Source: Leptolyngbya sp. Heron Island J (GTDB lineage: Bacteria > Cyanobacteriota > Cyanobacteriia > Phormidesmidales > Phormidesmidaceae). Taken from it: a stretch of DNA of 64,000 bases. Where the stretch lies: the NCBI RefSeq assembly GCF_000482245.1, contig NZ_AWNH01000006.1:1-64000 (forward strand). The letters run 5' to 3'. Below, in pieces: positions 15,397-24,022 of this stretch; position 1 is the stretch's first letter, and every line of letters starts with the position of its first letter. The notes beneath the pieces are model-generated. The model did not search any database, was not told the origin of the DNA, and saw only the letters and a program-made list of their open reading frames with translations. The position numbers were made by a program, and so were the translations under genes.

Positions 15397-16335
15397 ATGG
15401 AATGGGTTGATTTGAAACAGCTTGATACGCTAATCAGGCAGATTGAAGATCTGGGTGCTTGTGTCGAAGAAATTGGCATATCAGGCGAAGGGCGATCGAT
15501 TTATGGAGTGACGGTTGGCGCTCAACAGGCAACGCGTACGGTGGTGATTGTAGCTGGACTCCATGGGGCTGAAGTGATCGCTCCACTAACTGCGATCTCC
15601 ATTCTGCAAACACTAGTGAGCCAGCCGTCTAAGACTGTGCGATTTTGTGTTGTTCCGGTAGCAGACCCAGACGTTGTTGCTCGAAATGCTAATGAGCTAC
15701 CGGCAAACGTGACCTTACAAGCCCTACTGAATCTCAATCATCAGCGAGACTTGGAGGGGTATTTCACAACAGATACTTATCCTGAGTGTGTGGCCATTCG
15801 CCAATGGCTGGCCCAGTTCAACCGCATTGATGCTTATTTCTCTCTGCATTCCGCCCATGGTATTAGTCCAGGATTATTTTTCTATGTGGGTAGCACGTCT
15901 AATCCGGACTGGGTAAATCAAGTGGCCAGCCAGGTGGCCAAGACTACACCAGACTGGATCTTGTTGTTGCCTCACGATCCAACTGGACTTGCCAAGCATG
16001 CTTGGCATTCAGGCTTTTTCGAGTTAGAGCTGCCTCAGCGTGAAAATTTGAATGTTGCTAATCCTGGGAGCTCACTTGCTTTTGTCGCCCATCGATTTCA
16101 ACCTCAGTATATTGGGGTCCCAGAGATGCCTTTAGTCATCTGCCCAGCTTTAGTCAAGGCTACCCTCCCTGAGATCGAGCAGTGTAATCGAGAGCTTAAG
16201 CAAACAGGGCGCACACGTTATGCATTTAAGGAGATCCCTTTAGATACTCAACTCCGCATCATGGAAAACTGGGTTTGGTCTGTGACTGAGCAGGTTGAAG
16301 CGATGATAGAACATGACAGTGGAGCGGAGGTATAA
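15397..16335 (+). CDS. M14-type zinc carboxypeptidase / succinylglutamate desuccinylase-like
   Basis: About 312 residues. The start at 15397 is chosen because AGGAGG lies five bases upstream, whereas the in-frame ATG at 15370 has no RBS. Zinc ligands are visible as HxxE in GLHGAEVIAP and His in FSLHSAHG; a late Glu in FFELELPQ is a candidate catalytic base. There is no signal peptide. Members cleave C-terminal amino acids from peptides or murein peptides, or deacylate small molecules. The substrate is undetermined. Confidence 0.72.
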   Translation: MEWVDLKQLDTLIRQIEDLGACVEEIGISGEGRSIYGVTVGAQQATRTVVIVAGLHGAEVIAPLTAISILQTLVSQPSKTVRFCVVPVADPDVVARNANELPANVTLQALLNLNHQRDLEGYFTTDTYPECVAIRQWLAQFNRIDAYFSLHSAHGISPGLFFYVGSTSNPDWVNQVASQVAKTTPDWILLLPHDPTGLAKHAWHSGFFELELPQRENLNVANPGSSLAFVAHRFQPQYIGVPEMPLVICPALVKATLPEIEQCNRELKQTGRTRYAFKEIPLDTQLRIMENWVWSVTEQVEAMIEHDSGAEV

Positions 16336-16353
16336 AGTTTCTCGCTCCGTTTT
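16320..16353 (+). terminator. Terminator overlapping the M14 gene stop
   Basis: GGAGCG pairs with CGCTCC and is followed by GTTTTG. The stem begins in the last codons. Directly after it, TTCAGTGGAG is repeated in tandem (16361-16390, two perfect copies and one altered) just before the GNAT gene. Confidence 0.5.
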
Positions 16354-16400
16354 GTGGAGATTCAGTGGAGTTCAGTGGAGTTCAGTAGTGGAGTACGCTT

Positions 16401-16865
16401 GTGATTGAGATCCGGTTGTTTGCTCCACAGGATGCTGAACAAATCGCGCAACTGTTTCATGAAACAGTCCGTGAAATCAATGTCCATGATTACTCCATCA
16501 ATCAGGTCAGGGCGTGGGCACCTGATGATATCCACTTCAGAAATTGGGTAGAGGTGTGTGCAAACCGATTTACCTATGTGGCTGATGATGGCGGGGTGAT
16601 TGCCGGGTTTGGAGAGCTAGAGCCGACGGGGCATATCGATTGCTTTTACTGTCATAAAGACTATCAACGTTGCGGCGTAGGCAGACAGATCTATCAGGCA
16701 ATTGAAGCAAAAGCCGTGGAGTTGTCAGTACGCCGATTGTTTACTGATGCCAGCATTACTGCAAAGTTGTTTTTTCAGCGTATGGGGTTTTCGGTAGTTG
16801 CGGAGCAGGCGGTGACTCGTCGAGGAGAAACATTCATCAATTACGCAATGGAAAAGCTGCTATAG
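16401..16865 (+). CDS. GNAT-family N-acetyltransferase
   Basis: 154 residues, starting at GTG (16401). The GNAT core is intact: EIRLFAPQDAEQIAQLF (motif C), then FYCHKDYQRCGVGRQIYQA, which is motif A with acetyl-CoA-binding Gly residues (Q/RxxGxG form RCGVGRQ), then FFQRMGFSVV (motif B). The acceptor substrate is not known. Three 10-bp repeats precede the start. Confidence 0.85.
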   Translation: MIEIRLFAPQDAEQIAQLFHETVREINVHDYSINQVRAWAPDDIHFRNWVEVCANRFTYVADDGGVIAGFGELEPTGHIDCFYCHKDYQRCGVGRQIYQAIEAKAVELSVRRLFTDASITAKLFFQRMGFSVVAEQAVTRRGETFINYAMEKLL

Positions 16866-17033
16866 CTCTCCCTCAGTTTTCAGCAACGCCCGATTTTCTC
16901 TCATCTCTCTACCGAACACGGGCTCCATGGTAGCTCTGGCTGCACCAGCTGACGTTTGATTATTGCCGGTCTCCTTTGGCTGGTTGAAAAGCGCGATCGC
17001 ATCATCGCGCCTTCAGGTCAGCATTTCGACAAA

Positions 17034-20000
17034 CTACTGTCTATAAATCACCGTCGATGTGCCATGCTTGGCCCAGGCCGCTGCTAAATCTGTTCGTTGC
17101 GATTGGGGCATAAACCAGCGACCAAACTGAGCATAGAGAGCCGGAATCACTAGCAGGGTGAGGGCTGTGGCCGTAAATAATCCCCCTAGCACGACGATCG
17201 CCAATGGCTGAAGAATTTCGTTACCCGCACCCCTGGCGATCGCCAGGGGCAGCATCCCCAGAGCGGAGGTGAGCGCCGTCATTAGAATGGCATTCACCCG
17301 TTCTAGAGAGCCCTGGAAGATCGCTTTCTGTAGCGGCAAACCTTCAGCAAACTTGGTGTTGTAGTTGTCCACTAGCAGCAGCCCATTACGGACGGCTACC
17401 CCAAACAGGGTGATGAAGCCAATCAGGGAGGCTACCGACATGACGCCGCCGGTCAATAGGATGGAGATAATACCGCCCACTAGCGCCAGGGGCAGGTTGA
17501 TCATGATCGCCACGGTGGCCGGTAGGGACTTAACAGAGAAGAACATCAGCACCGCGATCGCAATCGCCGCCAGAATGCTATACACCAGCAGATTATTGGT
17601 GGCGTTTTGCTCTGCTTCAAACTGTCCCCCGTACTGGATAAAGTAGCCATTCGGCAACTGTACATGCTCTCGAATCTGGGTCTGAATGTCACCGACGATG
17701 CTGCCCAGATCCCGCTCGGCCACATTTGCCGATACCACAATCAGGCGAGACACATCTTCTCGGTTGACCACGTTGGCCCCCATGGCGTAGCCCACAGCCG
17801 CCACATCTCCCAAAGTAATCAACTCGCCAGTAGAGGCGGTGATCGGAATCGCACTAATGGCATCCAAACTGTTGCGGGCAGACTCCGGTAGCGCCACGGT
17901 AATGTCCACCAGCTGCTGATCTGCCGGTACCTGGGCAACCCTGCGACCATTCAGGGCTGTTTCCACCACCTCGGAAATCTGAGCCATGGTCAAGCCATAG
18001 CTTGCTGCCGCTGCCCGGTCGTACTGAATCTGCACCTGACGGATGGGCAGTTGGGGCTCTAGCTGTAAGTCCACCAACCCTGCAATCGGTTCGATGGTGT
18101 CGCGTACCTGTTCACCAATGCGCCGCAGTTCTGCCAGGTCGGGGCCAAAGATTTTGATTGCGATCGCACTGCGGACCCCAGACAGCACCTCATCCATCCG
18201 GTGGGAGATGAACCCGCCGATATTAGGAGCAACGCCTGGCAGTTCCAGAAACGCTGCTCGCAGTTGTTTGATGGTGGCTTCCCGGTCTTTAAGCGCAGCG
18301 TCACTTAGTTCGATATCGACGTGGGCCATATTAACGCCAGCCCCATCAGCATCCCCTGGAGAACGACCGGCTCGCACCTGCACCCACTCATAGAGAGGAT
18401 TATCCTGCAGCGAGTTGGCCAGGGCATGGCCCGCACCATTGGTGATATCCAAAGAAATGCCGGGAAACAGTACCATGGAGTTCACCAAAGATTTCTCCTG
18501 AAACTCCGGCAGAAAGACGCGCCCCAGGGAGGGGACGATCGCCGCTGATGCCACCAGAGCCGCCAGAGCCAGGGTGAGGATAAGCTGCGGTGCCCGTAGA
18601 GAAAATCTCAGCAGGGGACGATAAAGACGTTCAGCTAACCGCGATACAAACGTACCTGCGCGCGGCAGATTCTGATTTGCCAACAGCATGGCACAGAGGG
18701 CAGGCGATAGGGTCATTGCCACCAAAGTAGAGGCCAGAATTGAGAACAGATAGGCCAGCCCCATCGGCGCAAAGATGCGTCCTTCCACTCCAGTCAAACT
18801 AAAGATGGGAGCAAACACGACAACAATAATCACCGTGGAAAAAATCACCGCCAGTCGCACCTGCACTGAGGTCTCAAACACTACCTGGAAGGGATGTTTG
18901 GGATTACCCTGAGCCTGGTTGGTACGCAACCCGCGATAGCAGTTCTCCATATCCACGATGGCATCATCCACCACCGAACCAATGGCCACTACGAGCCCTC
19001 CCAGGGTCATGGTGTTGATGCCCAGACCAAAGGCATTCATAAACAGCAGACCCAGCAGCAGCGACAGGGGAATAGCGCTCAGGGTAATGATGGCTGTGCG
19101 CCAGTTCATCAAAAACAACAGCAGAATCACCGACACAATCACCACACCCTGCAGCAGGGAGCCGCTGACATTGCGAATGGCGGCATCAATAAAGTTGGCC
19201 TGCCGGAACGTGCGGGTGACCTGCACATCGGCAGGAAAGGTGAGCTGCAACGTGGCGATCGCAGCCTCGACGGCATTGGTCACCGTAGGCGTATCCACCT
19301 CCGGCTGCTTGTTGATCATCAGCACTACTGCAGGTTGACCGTTGAGACTGGCATCGCCTCGCTTCAGAGCGGCCCCAGTCTGCACCGTGGCCACATCCTG
19401 CAGCAAAATCGGCTGCCCATCCTGCACCTTCACCACCGATTGCTGCAAGTCTTGAATGGACTGGATCTGGCCGATGCCACGCACCAACAGTTCTTGTCCG
19501 CCACCAATCAGGAAACCCCCCGGTGCGTTGGCGTTGGCTCCGGCGGCGGCGATGGCCACCTCATTAAGAGACAGGTTGAGGGCAGCTAACTGCTCAGGAT
19601 CAACCAGCACCTGTTCCTGCCGTTCGTCGCCGCCGTAAATTGTCACCTGAGAAACACCCGGCACCGAGAGTATCTGATTTTTCAGCGTCACATCCACCAG
19701 GCGGCGCAAATCAATCATTGAGGTTGGCCCCTGGCCATTAACGGTGAAGGCATACTGCAAAACTGTGCCCAACGGCGACACCAGCGGCGAGATTTCTGGT
19801 GGGTGAGCATTCTCTGGCAATTGAATCTGCTGCAGTCGTTGAGTGACGGCCTGTCGCGCCTGGTAGATGTCAGCATCCTGGTTAAACACCACACTGACCA
19901 TCGATAGCCCCACCTTGGAGGACGATCTCACGGTGGTCACTCCCGGCAAACCATTCACCGTACTTTCAATGGGTACGGTAATCTGGGTTTCCACGGCTTC

Positions 20001-20186
20001 AGGGGCTAGGCCCACTGCTTCGACTTGAATATCGACCTGGGGTGGGGCAAAGGGCGGAAATACATCCAGTGGCATCTGGGTAACGCTAAAGACACCCCAG
20101 ACGGTGATTGCGATCGCACCTGCCACGATCAACCACCGTTGAGCAATGGAATTTTTGAGAATTTGGTTCAGACCCGTATTCAGCAT
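17034..20186 (-). CDS. RND heavy-metal efflux permease (CzcA/CusA/NrsA type)
   Basis: About 1050 residues from the ATG at 20186 (GGAGGC nine bases upstream). The earlier in-frame start at 20255 overlaps the preceding gene. The order is TM1, a large periplasmic porter region, TM2-6 with the proton-relay segment VAIGSVVDDAIVDMENCYR (the D/E-rich TM4 motif of the heavy-metal class), a second periplasmic region, and TM8-12. The periplasmic segment MIDLRRLVDVTLKNQILSVP is typical of CzcA proteins. It exports divalent cations using the proton gradient. It follows the short adaptor gene by 4 bp and is divergent from an OmpR/kinase pair, the layout of the nickel-responsive nrs locus of Synechocystis. 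Confidence 0.92.
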   Translation of the reverse strand: MLNTGLNQILKNSIAQRWLIVAGAIAITVWGVFSVTQMPLDVFPPFAPPQVDIQVEAVGLAPEAVETQITVPIESTVNGLPGVTTVRSSSKVGLSMVSVVFNQDADIYQARQAVTQRLQQIQLPENAHPPEISPLVSPLGTVLQYAFTVNGQGPTSMIDLRRLVDVTLKNQILSVPGVSQVTIYGGDERQEQVLVDPEQLAALNLSLNEVAIAAAGANANAPGGFLIGGGQELLVRGIGQIQSIQDLQQSVVKVQDGQPILLQDVATVQTGAALKRGDASLNGQPAVVLMINKQPEVDTPTVTNAVEAAIATLQLTFPADVQVTRTFRQANFIDAAIRNVSGSLLQGVVIVSVILLLFLMNWRTAIITLSAIPLSLLLGLLFMNAFGLGINTMTLGGLVVAIGSVVDDAIVDMENCYRGLRTNQAQGNPKHPFQVVFETSVQVRLAVIFSTVIIVVVFAPIFSLTGVEGRIFAPMGLAYLFSILASTLVAMTLSPALCAMLLANQNLPRAGTFVSRLAERLYRPLLRFSLRAPQLILTLALAALVASAAIVPSLGRVFLPEFQEKSLVNSMVLFPGISLDITNGAGHALANSLQDNPLYEWVQVRAGRSPGDADGAGVNMAHVDIELSDAALKDREATIKQLRAAFLELPGVAPNIGGFISHRMDEVLSGVRSAIAIKIFGPDLAELRRIGEQVRDTIEPIAGLVDLQLEPQLPIRQVQIQYDRAAAASYGLTMAQISEVVETALNGRRVAQVPADQQLVDITVALPESARNSLDAISAIPITASTGELITLGDVAAVGYAMGANVVNREDVSRLIVVSANVAERDLGSIVGDIQTQIREHVQLPNGYFIQYGGQFEAEQNATNNLLVYSILAAIAIAVLMFFSVKSLPATVAIMINLPLALVGGIISILLTGGVMSVASLIGFITLFGVAVRNGLLLVDNYNTKFAEGLPLQKAIFQGSLERVNAILMTALTSALGMLPLAIARGAGNEILQPLAIVVLGGLFTATALTLLVIPALYAQFGRWFMPQSQRTDLAAAWAKHGTSTVIYRQ

Positions 20187-20190
20187 CGAT

Positions 20191-20814
20191 CTAAACGCCT
20201 CCCTTCTGCTGACCACCCCGGCGGACAACAACAGCTCCAATGACGATGACGGCAACCGCGCCGATGGCGGCTAACAAGCCCATTGGTAAACTCGCCGCTG
20301 CTTCAGCAGTTTCTACCGGTGCCTGAGCCGCTGATTCCACTGCCCTAGATTCCACGACGGACTCTTCATTAGAGGCCGTTGCAACCGCCTCGGGAGCCTC
20401 GTCAGCGGTTTGGGTTTTTCTCGATTCGGCATAGAGAGACAGGCTGCCCTGGGTCACCAATTGCTCACCCACCGATAAGCCTTCGTCAATTTCAATCAGC
20501 TCCCCTTGGCTGGCCCCAGTGATCACATCCACCGGCTCGTAAAAATTCTCGTATTCCACAAACACCAGCTGCCGACCGTTGTCTGCCACCAGGGCAGACA
20601 CTGGAATCATCACCGCACCGCTACCATCAGCGGCAGCCTCGATGGGACTCACCTGAATGCCAAACAGGGGATCGGTTTCTGCATTCACCTCCACTCGATT
20701 GACACCGCCTTCGGCCTGAAACTCATCCCCATGCCCTACATGGGCCAGGGCAGCAGGCGCACTGATCACCAAACTCATCGTCAGTAAAGCACTCAACAGA
20801 GGTAAGCGTTTCAT
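20191..20814 (-). CDS. Short periplasmic adaptor-like protein with His motif and C-terminal anchor
   Basis: 207 residues, much shorter than usual RND adaptors (350-500). A signal peptide is cut near ALA-HVGHG. The mature N-terminus HVGHGDEF is a candidate metal-binding site. The middle (DGSGAVMIPVSALVADNGRQ, then GLSVGEQLVTQGSLSL) matches the membrane-proximal end of CusB/CzcB adaptors. An Ala/Glu-rich linker leads to a C-terminal membrane helix (about 179-200) and a positive tail. The barrel-sandwich and hairpin domains are missing, so it may be a stand-alone accessory adaptor. It forms an operon with the RND gene. Confidence 0.75.
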   Translation of the reverse strand: MKRLPLLSALLTMSLVISAPAALAHVGHGDEFQAEGGVNRVEVNAETDPLFGIQVSPIEAAADGSGAVMIPVSALVADNGRQLVFVEYENFYEPVDVITGASQGELIEIDEGLSVGEQLVTQGSLSLYAESRKTQTADEAPEAVATASNEESVVESRAVESAAQAPVETAEAAASLPMGLLAAIGAVAVIVIGAVVVRRGGQQKGGV

Positions 20815-20875
20815 CGATATCTCCTCACTGGATTTAACCGCTACAGTAAAAGCTCCAACAGAATGGCACAGGGCC

Positions 20876-20893
20876 GATGAAAACCAGATGAAA
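20876..20893. promoter_or_regulatory. Direct repeat, candidate OmpR-type regulator site
   Basis: GATGAAA occurs at 20876-20882 and 20887-20893, an 11-bp spacing typical of OmpR/PhoB-class binding sites. It lies between the divergent efflux and regulator genes. Confidence 0.4.
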
Positions 20894-20942
20894 TCGCCAT
20901 GACTCCGGTAAAATCGGCTTCGTAGTCAAGGGTGTGGGTGCA

Positions 20943-21641
20943 ATGCGCGTCCTACTAGTCGAAGACGAAGAAGATTTAGGCCTGGCAATCAAACAAGTGC
21001 TGATTGGGGAAAAGTACGTGGTGGACTGGGTCACCGACGGGGCTCAGGCCTGGCATTGTTTGGAGAGCCAGTGGGCCGACTACACCGTGGCCATCTTTGA
21101 CTGGCTGTTGCCAGAACTCTCCGGGCTGGAGCTGTGCCAGCGATTGCGATCTCGCCAAAATCCGCTGCCGGTGCTGATGCTAACGGCTCTGGGGCAGCCG
21201 GAAAATCGCATTGCCGGACTGGATGCTGGGGCGGACGACTATTTGGTGAAACCCTTTGTCATGGCAGAACTGTTGGCGCGGTTGCGGGCCTTGCAGCGGC
21301 GCTCTCCTCAGTTAAAGCCGCCGCAGCTGACCGTCGGAGCCTTCACCCTGGATGATGCCAATACCCTGCTGCGAGTCAAACAGCCTGATCAACCTGACCA
21401 GGAGATTCTCCTCACCTTGAAGGAGTTTCAGGTGTTGGCCTATCTGATGGAACATTGCGATCGCATTATCCCCAGCAGCAAACTGCGTTCTCAATTGTGG
21501 GATATTGACGAAGAACCCATTAGCAATGTAGTAGCGGCCCAGATTCGCCTGCTGCGCCGCAAATTTGCTCGCTACGACTGTAACTGCCCTATCGAAACGG
21601 TGCCAGGGCAGGGATATCGCTTTCGGGTAGGTCATGAATAG
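20943..21641 (+). CDS. nrsR: OmpR-family response regulator (NrsR/RppA-like)
   Basis: About 232 residues from the ATG at 20943. The receiver domain has the acidic pair at VEDEEDLG, phospho-acceptor Asp53 (FDWLLPELSG) and the conserved Lys in YLVKPFVMAEL. The C-terminal winged helix has LTLKEFQVLAYLMEH and ends NVVAAQIRLLRRKFARYDCN with ETVPGQGYRF. It overlaps the kinase start by 8 bp and is divergent from RND metal-efflux genes. In Synechocystis the same arrangement (nrsRS/nrsBA) responds to Ni2+. The name is by analogy; the metal here is not proven. Confidence 0.85.
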   Translation: MRVLLVEDEEDLGLAIKQVLIGEKYVVDWVTDGAQAWHCLESQWADYTVAIFDWLLPELSGLELCQRLRSRQNPLPVLMLTALGQPENRIAGLDAGADDYLVKPFVMAELLARLRALQRRSPQLKPPQLTVGAFTLDDANTLLRVKQPDQPDQEILLTLKEFQVLAYLMEHCDRIIPSSKLRSQLWDIDEEPISNVVAAQIRLLRRKFARYDCNCPIETVPGQGYRFRVGHE

Positions 21642-23001
21642 TCAACAGCTTTTTCGTCGCAGCCGTCTGCAATTAGCCGCCTGGTATGCCCTGGTGATGG
21701 GGGGTATTTTGAGCCTATCAGGATTAGGGATGACCCATGTTCTGGTGCAGGCCAATTGGGTGGCGTTAGAGCGAGAAATTGAATCGATCGCAGGCACGCT
21801 GCACGACAGCCTGGAGCCGATGCTGCCCACCTCAGACGATCCGACTGAGGTATTGCAACAGATTTTTCCTGACCTCTGTATTGCGAATCAGCCCTGTGAA
21901 ACCAATCCGTCGCTGATTCAACGTCATACCATCGGCATTAGCGATCGCACCACCTACTACATCCGTCTATTCGATAGCCAGGGCAACCTGCTGGCTTTTT
22001 CTCCCAACCAGCCGGAATCGTTCCCTGCCACCCTGAATCCCACTGCCTGGCAAACCCTGCAGCCCTTAGCAGGCAGCCGCTACCGCCAGTTCACCACGAT
22101 CCTGCACAGTGCTGCCCACCCCCATACTGCCGGTGAGCCCTCCCATGAGCATCCCTCCTGGGGCTATCTGCAGGTGGGGCGCACCCTGGCCGCCTTTGAT
22201 GCCGAACTACAGCGATTGCGGTGGATTCTCGGCGGTGGCTTTCCCCTGGCATTGGGACTGATCGCCGTTGCCAGCTGGTGGCTATCCGGGCTGGCGATGC
22301 AGCCGATTTACCAGTCTTACCAGCGACAGCAGCAATTTACTGCCAATGCTGCCCATGAGTTGCGATCGCCCCTGGCCAGTCTGCTTGCCACGGTGGAAGC
22401 CACCCTGCGGCTACCGTCTCAACAGGATGTGCCAGCGATGTTGCACACCGTAGAACGCCAGGGTCGCCGCCTCAGCCAACTGGTGGCCGACCTGCTGTTG
22501 CTCACTAGCCTGGAGCAGGATACTTCCCCTAAACCGCCGCAACCCTGCTGTCTCAACGACTTGATTGCAGATTTAACGGAAGAATTTTCGGAACTGGCGA
22601 CGGTCTCAGACATTCACCTGAGCAACCACAGGCCGGACGCTGAAATTTACGTTTCGGGGTATGAATCTCAGCTGTACCGACTGGTCTCAAATTTAATCGC
22701 CAACGCCATTCAGTACACCCCCACCGGAGGGGCTGTGGTGGTGAACTTGCAAGCGCAAGATCGAAAAGCCCTGATCACTATTAAAGATACGGGGATTGGC
22801 ATTCCTGCTGCTGCACACCGCCAGATCTTTGAACGATTTTACCGAGTAGATTGCGATCGCTCCCGCAAGACGGGGAGCACGGGCTTAGGATTAGCCATTG
22901 CTAAGGCGATCGCCCAACGACATCAAGGCCATCTGACGCTGCAAAGCGAGATGGGTCGCGGTAGTTTGTTTACAGTTTCTCTTCCCCGTATTCATAGCTG
23001 A
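21634..23001 (+). CDS. nrsS: Metal-responsive sensor histidine kinase (NrsS/RppB-like)
   Basis: 455 residues. TM1 is at about 15-38, a periplasmic sensor at about 40-197, TM2 at about 198-222, HisKA with His241 (AAHELRSPLASLL), and HATPase with N-box NLIANAIQYTP, DTGIGIP and STGLGLAIAKA. The sensor contains five His in 16 residues (158, 162, 164, 171 and 173: HSAAHPHTAGEPSHEH), a likely metal-binding loop, as well as two Cys (82 and 88). Translation is coupled to the regulator. A 10-bp hairpin (22994-23003 with 23023-23032) spans the stop codon. Confidence 0.87.
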   Translation: MNSQQLFRRSRLQLAAWYALVMGGILSLSGLGMTHVLVQANWVALEREIESIAGTLHDSLEPMLPTSDDPTEVLQQIFPDLCIANQPCETNPSLIQRHTIGISDRTTYYIRLFDSQGNLLAFSPNQPESFPATLNPTAWQTLQPLAGSRYRQFTTILHSAAHPHTAGEPSHEHPSWGYLQVGRTLAAFDAELQRLRWILGGGFPLALGLIAVASWWLSGLAMQPIYQSYQRQQQFTANAAHELRSPLASLLATVEATLRLPSQQDVPAMLHTVERQGRRLSQLVADLLLLTSLEQDTSPKPPQPCCLNDLIADLTEEFSELATVSDIHLSNHRPDAEIYVSGYESQLYRLVSNLIANAIQYTPTGGAVVVNLQAQDRKALITIKDTGIGIPAAAHRQIFERFYRVDCDRSRKTGSTGLGLAIAKAIAQRHQGHLTLQSEMGRGSLFTVSLPRIHS

Positions 23002-23032
23002 GGGCTAGCTACAGCTATACCGCCTCAGCTAT
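22994..23032 (+). terminator. Hairpin at the end of the kinase gene
   Basis: ATAGCTGAGG (22994-23003, containing the stop) pairs perfectly with CCTCAGCTAT (23023-23032). No T-run follows. Probably a transcript-end structure. Confidence 0.45.
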
Positions 23033-23100
23033 TAGCTTCGACACTGTACTAGTTGATCTCCCTGAGATTATAACAACTTCAACACGGGCACTCTCAGAGA

Positions 23101-23187
23101 GTGCTGTTGCTGATGTCAAGGATGAACCGATCTGTAAAACCCGCTGTATAAGCATTTTTCAGATTCAATTACCCTGAGCAGCAGCAC
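23101..23187. repeat. Leader-hairpin / MITE-like element, copy 1
   Basis: Imperfect terminal inverted repeats (GTGCTGTTGCTGAT and CTGAGCAGCAGCAC) enclose the block GGATGAACCGATCTG, which recurs at 37454-37544 and 43824-43914. The element ends about 40 bp before the racemase start. All three copies lie on the same strand as, and just upstream of, a gene. Confidence 0.6.
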
Positions 23188-23226
23188 CCAAAGAATAATC
23201 TCTCCTCAAATCGCCATGGGTAAGCA

Positions 23227-24012
23227 ATGTCAAACTCTTTCCTAAAAACTCCTTCTCGGCAATTAAAGCTTCCAGGCATTTTAGGTGGGTTGGGTCCATT
23301 AGCCCACATTGAGTTCGAACAGCGCTTGTTACATCAAAGTACACGTCGGGGAGCACAGTACGATCAAGATCATCCCGACTGGATCGTTCTCAGTGCTGCA
23401 TCAACGCCAGATCGCACCAAAAGTCTGATGGGCACGGGGCTAGACTGCATGCCGTACCTGATAGATAGTGCTCATCAGCTAGAAACGATGGGAGCTGACT
23501 TTTTAGTGGTGACCTGTAACACCGCCCATAGTTTTTACCATGCGGTGCAGGCACAGTTGGATATTCCCTGGCTGCATATGATGGATGCCACAGTGAAATA
23601 TATTGCTGAGAATTTTCCAACGGTGCAACAAGTCGGTGTTTTGGCGACAGATGGCACATTGCGATCGCAACTCTATAGGACAAGTCTCGTTCAGTATGGT
23701 ATTTCCCCTATTTTGCCGCCCCTGGGATCTCCTATCCAGAAACGCATAATGGAGTCGATTTATTCCCCCGATTGGGGTATTAAAGCTACGGGTGCTAGGG
23801 TTTCAGACATTGCTCTAATCGAGCTAATTGTTGCCTCGCGCTGGTTAGCAGAGCAGGGTGCAGAGCTGATCATCGCCGGATGTACCGAGATATCCATTGG
23901 CCTCGCCCGACTCAGTCAGCTACCCATTCATTGGATCGACCCCCTAGACGTGATGGCTAATCTGACCCTTGACCTGACCTATGGTCTTGCACTCAACCAC
24001 GTGCCAGTTTAA
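23227..24012 (+). CDS. Aspartate/glutamate racemase family protein
   Basis: 261 residues. The two catalytic Cys are present: VVTCNTAHSFYH (first half) and IAGCTEISIGL (second half), with the N-terminal GILGGLGPLA substrate loop. The enzyme interconverts D- and L- forms of Asp, Glu or a related amino acid without a cofactor. It precedes a periplasmic binding protein (11-bp gap) and an amino-acid symporter, so the three genes probably handle one substrate. The 5' leader carries the repeated hairpin element. Confidence 0.87.
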   Translation: MSNSFLKTPSRQLKLPGILGGLGPLAHIEFEQRLLHQSTRRGAQYDQDHPDWIVLSAASTPDRTKSLMGTGLDCMPYLIDSAHQLETMGADFLVVTCNTAHSFYHAVQAQLDIPWLHMMDATVKYIAENFPTVQQVGVLATDGTLRSQLYRTSLVQYGISPILPPLGSPIQKRIMESIYSPDWGIKATGARVSDIALIELIVASRWLAEQGAELIIAGCTEISIGLARLSQLPIHWIDPLDVMANLTLDLTYGLALNHVPV

Positions 24013-24022
24013 AAGTCTCCTC

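Noticed and set aside
18894-19589. 231-codon His/Gln-rich plus-strand frame inside the RND gene
   Set aside because: Antisense shadow of the RND permease gene; no family resemblance.
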